Translations under genes and position numbers: made by a program
Source of the DNA: Thalassobacillus sp043497085
GTDB taxonomy: Bacteria; Bacillota; Bacilli; Bacillales; Halobacillaceae
DNA length: 64,000 nt
NCBI GenBank assembly: GCA_043497085.1
Contig: JBIEKI010000018.1
Direction: 5' to 3' (one strand)
Shown: positions 7,630-14,419 of the stretch, in pieces
Position numbering within the stretch: position 1 is the first letter of the stretch
Layout of the letters: each line of letters opens with the position of its first letter
Notes under the pieces: generated by a model
Told to the model about the DNA's origin: nothing
The model's input: the letters and a program-made list of their open reading frames with translations, nothing else
Databases searched by the model: none

Positions 7630-8377
7630 AAATTTTTTCTCTGTTCCATACCTTGTGATAAACAAACAATATGAAATACTTTCCATTACCAAAGAAATGG
7701 AAGAACTCTCTGCTTCAACCAGTAATTTCTTAGAGTTAGTAGACGAAGGAAGTATTTCTAAGGTGCAGGAAGAAGTGGTTCCGGCAAAAATCAAAAATAA
7801 AATGGAAATCAATATATATCAACGGGAACGAGAGCTTGATCCACTCTTAGTAGACCTTTATGTCAATTGGAAAAATGACCTTCAGGCAGAACTAATGATT
7901 CTCCCCAAAGATCAACGGGTTTCAGATATAACAGTATCGTTAGGAAAGCTTCGCTCCCGCTTGAATAACACCAATTTTGAATTGTTAGAGGAAAAAGAAA
8001 AACTTCAGGAAGCAATTGATGAAAATAATCGTCTTTCTGCTCCCTTTATCGAACTTTCTTCAACTACTGCTTTAGTTCCATTATTTGGGGATCTCAATGA
8101 TGAAAAAATGTATACCGTAAGTGAGAATCTGCTTGAATCTGCGCAAAAGGCTGATAAAGAAACTATTCTTGTGGATTTAACTGCTGTCGGGGAAATCGAA
8201 CATGATGGAATGATTGTTTTTCAGAATATTGTCCAATCGTTATCTTACATGGGGATAGAAATTGTAGTCATCGGTGTCAAACCGGATCATGCTCAAAGAA
8301 TTAATCAACTGCAATTAAAACTTGGTCTCCGGTTTATCAGTTCCCTGCATCAGGCTGTCCAAAAGTATTGTCAATAA
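7616..8377 (+). CDS. RsbR-like protein: PAS-like domain, coiled coil, STAS domain
   Basis: A 253-residue cytoplasmic protein. Residues ~1-97 look like a PAS-type sensor (VPYLVINKQYEILSITKEMEEL). Residues ~105-140 are a charged coiled coil. Residues ~143-250 form a STAS domain (ILVDLTAVGEIEH, then IEIVVIGVKPDHAQRINQL). This layout is that of stressosome RsbR paralogues and of the blue-light protein YtvA (LOV-STAS). At the two threonines that RsbT phosphorylates in RsbRA, this protein has His196 and Arg228 by my alignment, so any output is unlikely to use those phosphosites. It is coupled to the B12-binding gene by a 14-base overlap and followed by a strong terminator. Confidence 0.8.
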   Translation: MKLAENFFSVPYLVINKQYEILSITKEMEELSASTSNFLELVDEGSISKVQEEVVPAKIKNKMEINIYQRERELDPLLVDLYVNWKNDLQAELMILPKDQRVSDITVSLGKLRSRLNNTNFELLEEKEKLQEAIDENNRLSAPFIELSSTTALVPLFGDLNDEKMYTVSENLLESAQKADKETILVDLTAVGEIEHDGMIVFQNIVQSLSYMGIEIVVIGVKPDHAQRINQLQLKLGLRFISSLHQAVQKYCQ

Positions 8378-8416
8378 AAAACGTGGTCGTCATCCATTGA
8401 CGTACCACGTTTTTTT
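8374..8416. terminator. Bidirectional terminator, STAS gene / HesB-like gene
   Basis: AAAAAACGTGGTCGTCA and TGACGTACCACGTTTTTT pair almost perfectly around a 5-base loop, serving both converging genes. Confidence 0.92.
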
Positions 8417-8447
8417 AATTTACAGCAGAAGATATTTGGATTGATGC

Positions 8448-8723
8448 TTAGCAATCTCCTGCTGGAATGCCTGCCAGGACCAGGCCATGAGGCCGCTTTT
8501 CCAATCGGAGAGAATTAGTCATATCTTTAATATGAGGGTCAATGGCCACGTTGACTCCATTGATCACTTCCAGCTTATCATCTTTTTCTGCCCCATCCAG
8601 GGACAATCCTAATTGTGGGCCACCTCAGCCAATTCCTGCTAAGAACAGTCGGATCCCTTCAGCGTCATTATCTTCTAAAATTTGAATAATATCAGTTTTA
8701 GCTTCATCTGTAATCTGCATCAT
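8448..8723 (-). CDS. HesB/IscA-like protein with in-frame UGA, probable selenoprotein
   Basis: An open frame of 91 residues if the single in-frame TGA (8625-8627) is read through. It starts MMQITDEAK and ends GLVLAGIPAGDC; the start has AGGGGTG just upstream. The UGA falls in AGIG-U-GGPQLGL, exactly where HesB-like proteins have the Cys of G-C-x-GP. HesB-like selenoproteins with U there are known. The frame continues with a family-like core (INGVNVAIDPHIKDM) and a C-terminal Cys, as expected for a functional gene. Just after the UGA is a hairpin ACAAU-UAGG-AUUGU with GG in its loop, placed much as in bacterial SECIS elements. The alternative is a pseudogene by one nonsense change. No sel genes are in this window. 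Confidence 0.72.
8603..8616 (-). promoter_or_regulatory. SECIS-like hairpin downstream of UGA
   Basis: On the minus-strand mRNA, ACAAU and AUUGU pair around the loop UAGG, whose two G residues are 16 and 17 bases after the UGA. A lower GCCC / GGGC pairing can extend it. Bacterial SECIS elements need a short stem with G residues in the apical loop at about this distance. Supports Sec insertion but is short; needs structural scoring. Confidence 0.5.
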
Positions 8724-8825
8724 TTTCACCCCTCTTTACACTGTCATCTTAGGTCAGAATAGACACGCTTTCAAATATTTGCTTTTTTATTAGTATGCAG
8801 CATTGAAAGTGTATCACTCGTTTTA

Positions 8826-8847
8826 ATTATACCAAATAGGGTATAAT
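8826..8847. promoter_or_regulatory. Palindromic operator of the DUF302 gene, CsoR-like
   Basis: ATTATACC-N6-GGTATAAT is a perfect inverted repeat that includes a consensus -10 TATAAT (8842-8847). Its TACC...GGTA core resembles copper-responsive CsoR sites, and csoR lies 0.5 kb downstream. Confidence 0.6.
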
Positions 8848-8882
8848 GTGTAAGTGAAAAGAACTTGAAGGAGGTAATTAAT

Positions 8883-9266
8883 TTGTTCCATTACACAGTA
8901 GAGACAAACAAAGGAATCGATGAAGCGGTACAAGCTCTAGAAGCAGAATTGAAAAATGATAAGTTTGGCGTGCTTTGGGACTTTGATGTTAAAGCGACAT
9001 TGAATAACAAAGGTCTGGATTTTGAAAAACCTGTGCGGATTCTGGAAGTTTGCAACCCGACTGAAGCAAAAAAAGTTTTAGAAAAAAATGAATTGGTAAG
9101 TTATTTTCTTCCATGTAAAATCGTCGTACATGAAAGTGAAGGCAAGACAAAAATCGGGATGCCAAAACCCACGAAACTGATTGAATTTGTTGAAGATGAA
9201 GAATTGAATCAAATCGCACAAGATATAGAAGAGCGAATGGTAAGTGCAATCAATGAAGCGAAATAG
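8883..9266 (+). CDS. DUF302 protein linked to the copper genes
   Basis: A 127-residue single-domain DUF302 protein; the family has no established biochemical role. The body FEKPVRILEVCNPTEAKKVLE ... SYFLPCKIVVHE ... KIGMPKPT is typical and retains two Cys residues that might bind metal or take part in redox. The start is TTG at 8883: the consensus AAGGAGGT lies 7 bases upstream and overlaps any longer frame. Its promoter carries a palindrome like a CsoR site and csoR-copA-copZ follow directly, so induction by copper is inferred. Its terminator at 9272-9302 separates it from csoR. Confidence 0.75.
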   Translation: MFHYTVETNKGIDEAVQALEAELKNDKFGVLWDFDVKATLNNKGLDFEKPVRILEVCNPTEAKKVLEKNELVSYFLPCKIVVHESEGKTKIGMPKPTKLIEFVEDEELNQIAQDIEERMVSAINEAK

Positions 9267-9271
9267 GTAAT

Positions 9272-9303
9272 AATAAGGGCAGCAAAATTGCTGCTCTTTT
9301 TTA
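9272..9303 (+). terminator. Terminator after the DUF302 gene
   Basis: AAGGGCAGCA AAAT TGCTGCTCTTTTTT. Confidence 0.85.
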
Positions 9304-9304
9304 T

Positions 9305-9333
9305 TTGACTTAAATACTATACGGGGGTATAGT
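9305..9333 (+). promoter_or_regulatory. csoR-copA promoter with CsoR operator
   Basis: TTGACT, a 17-base spacer and TATAGT form a strong sigma-A promoter. The perfect palindrome ACTATACGGGGGTATAGT (9316-9333, arms ACTATAC/GTATAGT around GGGG) covers the spacer and the -10. This GGGGGTAT core is the known type of CsoR copper operator, so the operon is very likely autoregulated. Confidence 0.88.
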
Positions 9334-9362
9334 GTGAGTATGACTTGTTGGAGGTGGAAAAA

Positions 9363-9677
9363 TTGACTAACTCTTTACCTGAGAATAGTGGGAAGCAACC
9401 GGTCAAGCCACGAACAGAAGGTGAAAAACAAAAGGTCCTGAATCGTTTGAAGCGAATAGAAGGTCAAGTAAGAGGAATTCAGAAAATGGTGGAAGATGAT
9501 CGGTATTGTGTTGATATATTGGTACAAATTTCAGCCATAGATAAAGCATTGAACCAGGTCGGTTTTTCACTGATGGAACGTCATACCAAACATTGTGTCA
9601 GCCATGCTATTAAGGCTGGTAATGGTGATGAATCAATTGAAGAACTGATGAAAGTGATGAAACAATTCGCAAAATAG
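9363..9677 (+). CDS. csoR: Copper-sensing repressor CsoR
   Basis: A 104-residue all-helical repressor of the CsoR/RcnR family (DUF156). It binds DNA as apo-tetramer and releases it on binding Cu(I). The RLKRIEGQVRGIQKMVEDDRYC core is diagnostic. The Cu(I) ligand set Cys / His-x3-Cys is present (DRYCVDIL, then ERHTKHC). The true start is a TTG at 9363, placed by GGAGGTG 6-7 bases upstream; an upstream TTG would overlap that ribosome site. First gene of csoR-copA-copZ, under the palindromic promoter described at 9305-9333. Confidence 0.95.
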   Translation: MTNSLPENSGKQPVKPRTEGEKQKVLNRLKRIEGQVRGIQKMVEDDRYCVDILVQISAIDKALNQVGFSLMERHTKHCVSHAIKAGNGDESIEELMKVMKQFAK

Positions 9678-9692
9678 AAAGGAGGTTTCCAA

Positions 9693-12074
9693 ATGGGCGA
9701 GCAAAAAAATCTTTCCGTCGATATTACGGGTATGACCTGTTCTGCCTGTTCCTCAAGAATTGAAAAAGTACTGAACAAAATGGATGGAGTAGATGCGAAT
9801 GTCAATTTGACAATGGAAAACGCACGGGTCACTTATGATCCAGACAAGGTTACCCCAGAAGATGTTTCAGAACGAATTGAAAAATTGGGTTATGGGGTAA
9901 AGACCGAAAAAGCAGAGTTTGATATTACAGGCATGACTTGTTCTGCTTGTTCTGCACGAATCGAAAAAGTGTTGAACAAAACGGAAGGTGTCCAACAAGC
10001 AACGGTTAACCTTACCAACGAAACGGCTACGGTTGAATATAGCGGGGATATCAACGAAAACGACATTATCGCTCGCATTCAGAAACTCGGCTATGATGCT
10101 ACTCTAAGAGCCGACCGTGAAGAAAGAGCTTCACAAAAAGAAGAAGAATTGAAAAAGAAACGGATCAAACTATATATTTCAGCTATTCTTTCTTTACCGT
10201 TGCTATTGACTATGTTCGATCATCTGCTCGGACTGCCGATACCGGATTTATTGATGAATCCTTGGTTCCAGTTTGCATTAGCGACTCCAGTGCAGTTCAT
10301 CATCGGCTGGCAGTTTTATGTGGGGGCTTTTAAGAGCCTAAGGAATAAAAGTGCCAATATGGATGTGCTTGTTGCGTTGGGTACCAGTGCCGCTTATTTT
10401 TATAGTCTGGCTGAAGCGTTACGGTCGCTCGGAAACCCTGCTATGGAACCACATCTTTACTTTGAAACAAGTGCAATCCTTATAACTTTGATTCTTGTAG
10501 GCAAATATTTTGAGGCTGTAGCGAAAGGGCGAACCACAGCAGCTATTTCCAGCCTGTTGAATTTGCAAGCGAAAGAAGCGACTGTGTTACGAAATGGTGA
10601 AGAAGTAAAAGTTCCGCTGGAAAGTGTCACGGTTGGTGATACTCTAATCGTTAAACCAGGTGAAAAAATTCCAGTCGATGGGGAAATCATCAAAGGGAAT
10701 ACATCGGTGGATGAGTCGATGATTACCGGAGAATCCATTCCGGTAGAGAAAGACCCTGGTGATAAACTGATAGGAGCAACCATCAATAAGAATGGTAATA
10801 TTCAAATGAAAGCAACTAAGGTAGGAAAAGATACCGCACTTGCAGGTATCATCAAAGTTGTTGAAGAAGCTCAGGGTTCAAAGGCTCCGATACAGCGGAT
10901 GGCTGATGTCATTTCAGGGTATTTTGTTCCCATCGTTGTAGCAATTTCTATCATTACCTTTATTATTTGGATGACGATTGTTTCTCCAGGTGATTTCACA
11001 TCCGCGTTAGTTGCTTCTATTGCTGTTTTAGTAATCGCGTGCCCATGTGCCCTTGGTCTGGCGACACCCACTTCCATCATGGTGGGTACTGGTAAAGGTG
11101 CAGAACAAGGCATCTTATTCAAAGGCGGAGAACATCTGGAGAACACCCATAAAATTGATACAGTAGTTTTTGATAAAACGGGTACCTTAACGAAAGGCAC
11201 ACCGGAAGTGACAAACTATGAAGGTTCATCTGACATTCTGCAGCTGGTTGCCAGCGCAGAAAAAAGTTCAGAACATCCATTAGCGGATGCAATCGTCAAC
11301 TATGCAGATCAACAAGGAATTGAGCTGATGGAACCAAGCAGCTTTGAAGCTGTACCGGGTCATGGTATTAAAGCTGTATTGGATGGAAAAGAAGTACAAA
11401 TCGGCACTAGGAAGTTAATTCGTAAGCTTGATGTGGAATATGAAGCATATGAAGCAACTATGGAACAATGGGAGAATGAAGGAAAAACTGCTATGCTGAT
11501 AGCAGTAGACAATAAAGTAGAAGGTGTCATTGCCGTAGCGGACACTATTAAAGAATCGGCACCGGAAGCTTTAAGACAGCTGAAGGAAGCTGGTATCGAA
11601 TTGGTCATGCTGACAGGGGATAATGAAAGAACAGCTCAAGCGATTGCCCGCCAGCTGGGTATTGACCGGGTCATTGCAGAGGTAGTACCAGAAGAAAAAG
11701 CAGAACGAGTAAAAGAATTACAGCTGCAGAATAAAAAAGTGGCCATGGTCGGGGATGGCATTAATGATGCTCCTGCACTTGCTATTGCTGATGTGGGTAT
11801 TGCTATCGGTACAGGTACAGATGTCGCTATCGAGGCAGCTGACCTTACAATATTGGGCGGCGAATTGACATTAATTCCAAAGGCAGTCCAGTTGAGTCAA
11901 AAGACAATGAAAAATATACGTCAAAATCTATTCTGGGCACTTGCTTATAATTCTGCCGGTATCCCGATTGCAGCTGCTGGTTTGCTTGCTCCCTGGATTG
12001 CAGGAGCGGCTATGGCATTCAGTTCTGTAAGTGTTGTTTCTAACTCACTTCGATTGAAGCGAGTTAAATTATAA
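9693..12074 (+). CDS. copA: Copper-exporting P1B-type ATPase CopA
   Basis: A 793-residue membrane ATPase that pumps Cu(I) out of the cytoplasm. There are two N-terminal heavy-metal-associated domains with GMTCSAC motifs (Cys16/19 and Cys83/86). Eight membrane segments include the Cys450-Pro-Cys452 ion pathway motif, TGES is the actuator motif, Asp494 of DKTGTLT is phosphorylated, SEHPLA contains the nucleotide-binding HP pair, and GDGINDAP is the hinge. All key residues are intact and the length is that of B. subtilis CopA. It starts 15 bases after csoR behind AAAGGAGG, and copZ follows 32 bases later. Confidence 0.96.
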   Translation: MGEQKNLSVDITGMTCSACSSRIEKVLNKMDGVDANVNLTMENARVTYDPDKVTPEDVSERIEKLGYGVKTEKAEFDITGMTCSACSARIEKVLNKTEGVQQATVNLTNETATVEYSGDINENDIIARIQKLGYDATLRADREERASQKEEELKKKRIKLYISAILSLPLLLTMFDHLLGLPIPDLLMNPWFQFALATPVQFIIGWQFYVGAFKSLRNKSANMDVLVALGTSAAYFYSLAEALRSLGNPAMEPHLYFETSAILITLILVGKYFEAVAKGRTTAAISSLLNLQAKEATVLRNGEEVKVPLESVTVGDTLIVKPGEKIPVDGEIIKGNTSVDESMITGESIPVEKDPGDKLIGATINKNGNIQMKATKVGKDTALAGIIKVVEEAQGSKAPIQRMADVISGYFVPIVVAISIITFIIWMTIVSPGDFTSALVASIAVLVIACPCALGLATPTSIMVGTGKGAEQGILFKGGEHLENTHKIDTVVFDKTGTLTKGTPEVTNYEGSSDILQLVASAEKSSEHPLADAIVNYADQQGIELMEPSSFEAVPGHGIKAVLDGKEVQIGTRKLIRKLDVEYEAYEATMEQWENEGKTAMLIAVDNKVEGVIAVADTIKESAPEALRQLKEAGIELVMLTGDNERTAQAIARQLGIDRVIAEVVPEEKAERVKELQLQNKKVAMVGDGINDAPALAIADVGIAIGTGTDVAIEAADLTILGGELTLIPKAVQLSQKTMKNIRQNLFWALAYNSAGIPIAAAGLLAPWIAGAAMAFSSVSVVSNSLRLKRVKL

Positions 12075-12106
12075 ATCATAGTTTTTATGAGGAGAGGTGT
12101 TGGAAT

Positions 12107-12313
12107 ATGGAAATGACTTTAGAAGTAAATGGAATGACTTGCGGCCATTGTGAAAAGGCTGTGAAAGGTGCACTGGAAGAATTAGAAGGTGTACACGGTG
12201 TTGAAGTCCATCTTGATGCCGGGAAAGTAGATGTCAAATACGACGAAGCTTTCGTAACGAAAGAAAAAATGAAAGATGCTATTGAAGACCAGGGCTACGA
12301 TGTAGTTGGTTAA
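12107..12313 (+). CDS. copZ: Copper chaperone CopZ
   Basis: A 68-residue HMA-domain protein with the Cu(I) motif GMTCGHC near the N-terminus and a beta-alpha-beta-beta-alpha-beta pattern; CopZ of Bacillus has the same length. It carries Cu(I) in the cytoplasm and hands it to the N-terminal domains of CopA. Last gene of the csoR-copA-copZ operon, behind GAGGAGAGG, followed by a strong terminator. Confidence 0.95.
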   Translation: MEMTLEVNGMTCGHCEKAVKGALEELEGVHGVEVHLDAGKVDVKYDEAFVTKEKMKDAIEDQGYDVVG

Positions 12314-12318
12314 TGTAC

Positions 12319-12372
12319 AGAAAGGCTGTCGTTTGGAGGGAGTTTCCTGCCAAACGACAGCCTTATTTTTTT
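12319..12372. terminator. Bidirectional terminator, copZ / CotF-like gene
   Basis: AAGGCTGTCGTTTGG and CCAAACGACAGCCTT pair around a short loop, with a long T-run on the plus strand. Confidence 0.93.
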
Positions 12373-12701
12373 TACCCTTCATAAGGAAGCTGGTTTTTAT
12401 ACCCGCTGAACTGCTGGTATGACTGCTGAAGTTTTTGTTGATCAGCAGCTTCTAAGCTATACCAGCCCTTTTTGAACATGAGGTTGTACATATCACGTTG
12501 ACAATCTTGTGTTTCTTTAAAAATGGTAGCTAAGTCATTATATAGGTTTTGGTTGCTTGCTTCATTTAATGCTACATTGTAGGCATCCGTCATGTATTTT
12601 TCCGTCGCCAATTGATCGTTGACGAAGTCGCGTTCATTCATTTGGGGTGTTTTAGGAACGTTTGTTTCAGGGTTTTGAATTTTTTGGCTTTGTGGGTTCA
12701 A
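12372..12701 (-). CDS. CotF-family spore coat protein
   Basis: A 109-residue CotF-type protein. These small helical, ferritin-like proteins are part of the Bacillaceae spore coat. The body ERDFVNDQLATEKYMTDAYNVALNEASN ... DLATIFKETQDCQRDMYNLMFKKGWY is characteristic, ending with a Gln/Tyr-rich tail. Starts at TTG with AAGGAG upstream. It lies 16 bases behind the next CotF-like gene on the same strand and is presumably co-expressed in the mother cell late in sporulation; no sigma-K promoter was identified with confidence. Confidence 0.85.
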   Translation of the reverse strand: MNPQSQKIQNPETNVPKTPQMNERDFVNDQLATEKYMTDAYNVALNEASNQNLYNDLATIFKETQDCQRDMYNLMFKKGWYSLEAADQQKLQQSYQQFSGYKNQLPYEG

Positions 12702-12717
12702 TTTTTGTCAACTCCTT

Positions 12718-12978
12718 TTAGTTTAATGGTTGAGATTGATCGTTCAAATGCTCCAGAATTTTATCATAATGACGTTGATGCATCTGGCCTGATTGCTCTA
12801 AAGCTGCCTGAAGTTCAGGGTCCTGACACTGCTGTGCGTAAAAGTGAGCTTTTTTGCAGGCGATCAAGTTCCAGGAGAGCATATCCGTAATATAAAGTTG
12901 ATCTTTTCCACTTACCATATTTGGCGGTTGTGGCATAGGCTGTGCCTGCTGCATACCAGGCTGATTTTGTTGTTGCAT
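12718..12978 (-). CDS. Small CotF-like spore coat protein
   Basis: An 86-residue protein with a Gln/Met/Pro-rich N-terminus (QQQNQPGMQQAQPMPQPP) followed by a short helical CotF-like segment (DQLYITDMLSWNLIACKKAHFYAQQCQDPELQAALE). It is a shorter relative of the downstream gene, 16 bases away on the same strand, and the two likely act together in the coat. The ATG has the ribosome site AAGGAGGT. Assignment rests on composition and pairing. Confidence 0.75.
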   Translation of the reverse strand: MQQQNQPGMQQAQPMPQPPNMVSGKDQLYITDMLSWNLIACKKAHFYAQQCQDPELQAALEQSGQMHQRHYDKILEHLNDQSQPLN

Positions 12979-13149
12979 AACATTACCTCCTTGTTGATTA
13001 TCGGGGTTATTTTGCCCAAAGCAGCTTTAACTATGAGGAAATACAGGAGCAAACGAGTAATATTTACATTAACTAATAATTTTTCCGCATTTTCGATTAT
13101 TTTTGCGAAATATTACCCACTTTCTGAGAAAAATGATAGAATAATAATG

Positions 13150-13163
13150 TGATAACGATTACA
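13150..13163. promoter_or_regulatory. cre-like site upstream of proline dehydrogenase
   Basis: TGATAACGATTACA matches the CcpA cre consensus with one mismatch and lies 53 bases before the start, where carbon repression would be plausible. Sequence match only. Confidence 0.3.
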
Positions 13164-13215
13164 AGTTGAAATTTTCACATAATTAGATGAAAAGTCTGGT
13201 GTAGGGGGATGCATC

Positions 13216-14133
13216 GTGGAGCAATTGTTGCGTAATTTCTTTCTATTTTTATCAAAAAATAAATTTTTTACTAAATTGGCTAAACGGTATGGTTTACGAT
13301 TCGGAGCAGCACGATTTGTTGCAGGAGAGACTATTCCTGATGTGGTTGAGTCCATACGAAAGTTGAACGCAAAAGGAATGGCCGTCACCGTGGATCATTT
13401 AGGAGAATTCATTGACAGTAAGGAAGAAGCACGAGCTGCTGCGGATGAGTGCATCGAAGCAATCAAAGCTATCTCCAGCAACGGGCTGGATTCCCAGGTA
13501 TCCTTGAAAATGACATCGATGGGGTTGGACATCTCCCATGAATTGGTAATGGAAAATATGCGACGAATTCTCCAGGCAGGTACAGAACATGATGTTTTTG
13601 TGACCATCGATATGGAAGATTTCGAGCGCTGCCAAAAAACAATCGATATATTCAAGGAGCTCCGTAAAGAATATGACAATGTCGGTACCGTGCTGCAAGC
13701 TTATTTATACCGTACAGTAGAGGATATCGAAGACCTTGATCAATACAGCCCTAACTTACGACTGGTCAAAGGGGCGTACAAGGAGTCTCCCAAGGTGGCT
13801 TTTCCGGAGAAAAAAGACGTGGATGATAACTTCAAAAAAATTATTAAAAAACATTTATTGAATGGCCACTATACTGCAGTAGCCACACATGATGAGGCTA
13901 TGATTGAATACACGAAAGAAATAGTGAAAGAACACAATATCCCAAAAGACCAATTCGAGTTCCAGATGCTTTACGGTATAAGGGTTGAGCGTCAGGAAGA
14001 ATTAGTCGATGAAGGCTACAAAATGCGTATCTATGTACCATACGGAAACGATTGGTATGGTTTTTATATGCGTCGTCTTGCTGAACGACCTGCCAACGTA
14101 GCTTTCGTATTGAAAGGCATATTGAAGAAATGA
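13216..14133 (+). CDS. fadM: Proline dehydrogenase (FadM/PutB type)
   Basis: A 305-residue FAD-dependent monofunctional proline dehydrogenase that oxidises proline to pyrroline-5-carboxylate. The barrel motifs LRLVKGAYKE, ATHDEAMIEY, FQMLYGIRVERQEELVDEG and RIYVPYGNDWYGFYMRRLAERPAN are intact, including the C-terminal Arg pair that binds the proline carboxylate. Starts at GTG behind TAGGGGG. In B. subtilis the homologue is yusM (fadM), next to fadNAE, as here. Electrons should go to the quinone pool. It has its own terminator before fadN, and a cre-like box lies upstream. Confidence 0.9.
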   Translation: MEQLLRNFFLFLSKNKFFTKLAKRYGLRFGAARFVAGETIPDVVESIRKLNAKGMAVTVDHLGEFIDSKEEARAAADECIEAIKAISSNGLDSQVSLKMTSMGLDISHELVMENMRRILQAGTEHDVFVTIDMEDFERCQKTIDIFKELRKEYDNVGTVLQAYLYRTVEDIEDLDQYSPNLRLVKGAYKESPKVAFPEKKDVDDNFKKIIKKHLLNGHYTAVATHDEAMIEYTKEIVKEHNIPKDQFEFQMLYGIRVERQEELVDEGYKMRIYVPYGNDWYGFYMRRLAERPANVAFVLKGILKK

Positions 14134-14160
14134 CGGTAAGTAAATTAGTGGACTTTTTGG

Positions 14161-14203
14161 AAAGACCCGCAAGGACGCATTCACCATGCGGGTCGTTTTC
14201 CTC
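14161..14203 (+). terminator. Terminator after proline dehydrogenase
   Basis: AAGACCCGCA ... TGCGGGTCGTTTTCC hairpin with a long loop. Confidence 0.8.
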
Positions 14204-14380
14204 TTCATTTCGCTTATGATTCAAAGAAAACCAGGTAAGCAGTAAGTGGTATGCCTTTTCTGTTAATTTTAAAAGAAAAATTTTCCTCAGTTTCATAAAA
14301 ACGATTGCGAAATATCTGAAAATAATTTATAGTAAGGATAGATGTTGATAGGTGACTATCTTATTTTTTTAGCTCTAAAA

Positions 14381-14398
14381 TGAATGAGTATTCATTCA
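14381..14398. promoter_or_regulatory. FadR operator upstream of fadN
   Basis: TGAATGAGTATTCATTCA matches the Bacillus FadR (YsiA) consensus TGAATGANTANTCATTCA at all fixed positions. It lies 21 bases before the fadN start, so the operon should be repressed by FadR and induced by long-chain acyl-CoA. Confidence 0.93.
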
Positions 14399-14419
14399 AA
14401 AAAGATAGGGGGAAATTCA

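Noticed and set aside
8448..8555. Alternative reading frame for the 3' part of the HesB-like gene, implying a frameshift
   Set aside because: The other frame gives an unfamiliar tail, whereas the original frame ends GLVLAGIPAGDC, consistent with the family. Only the UGA interrupts it.
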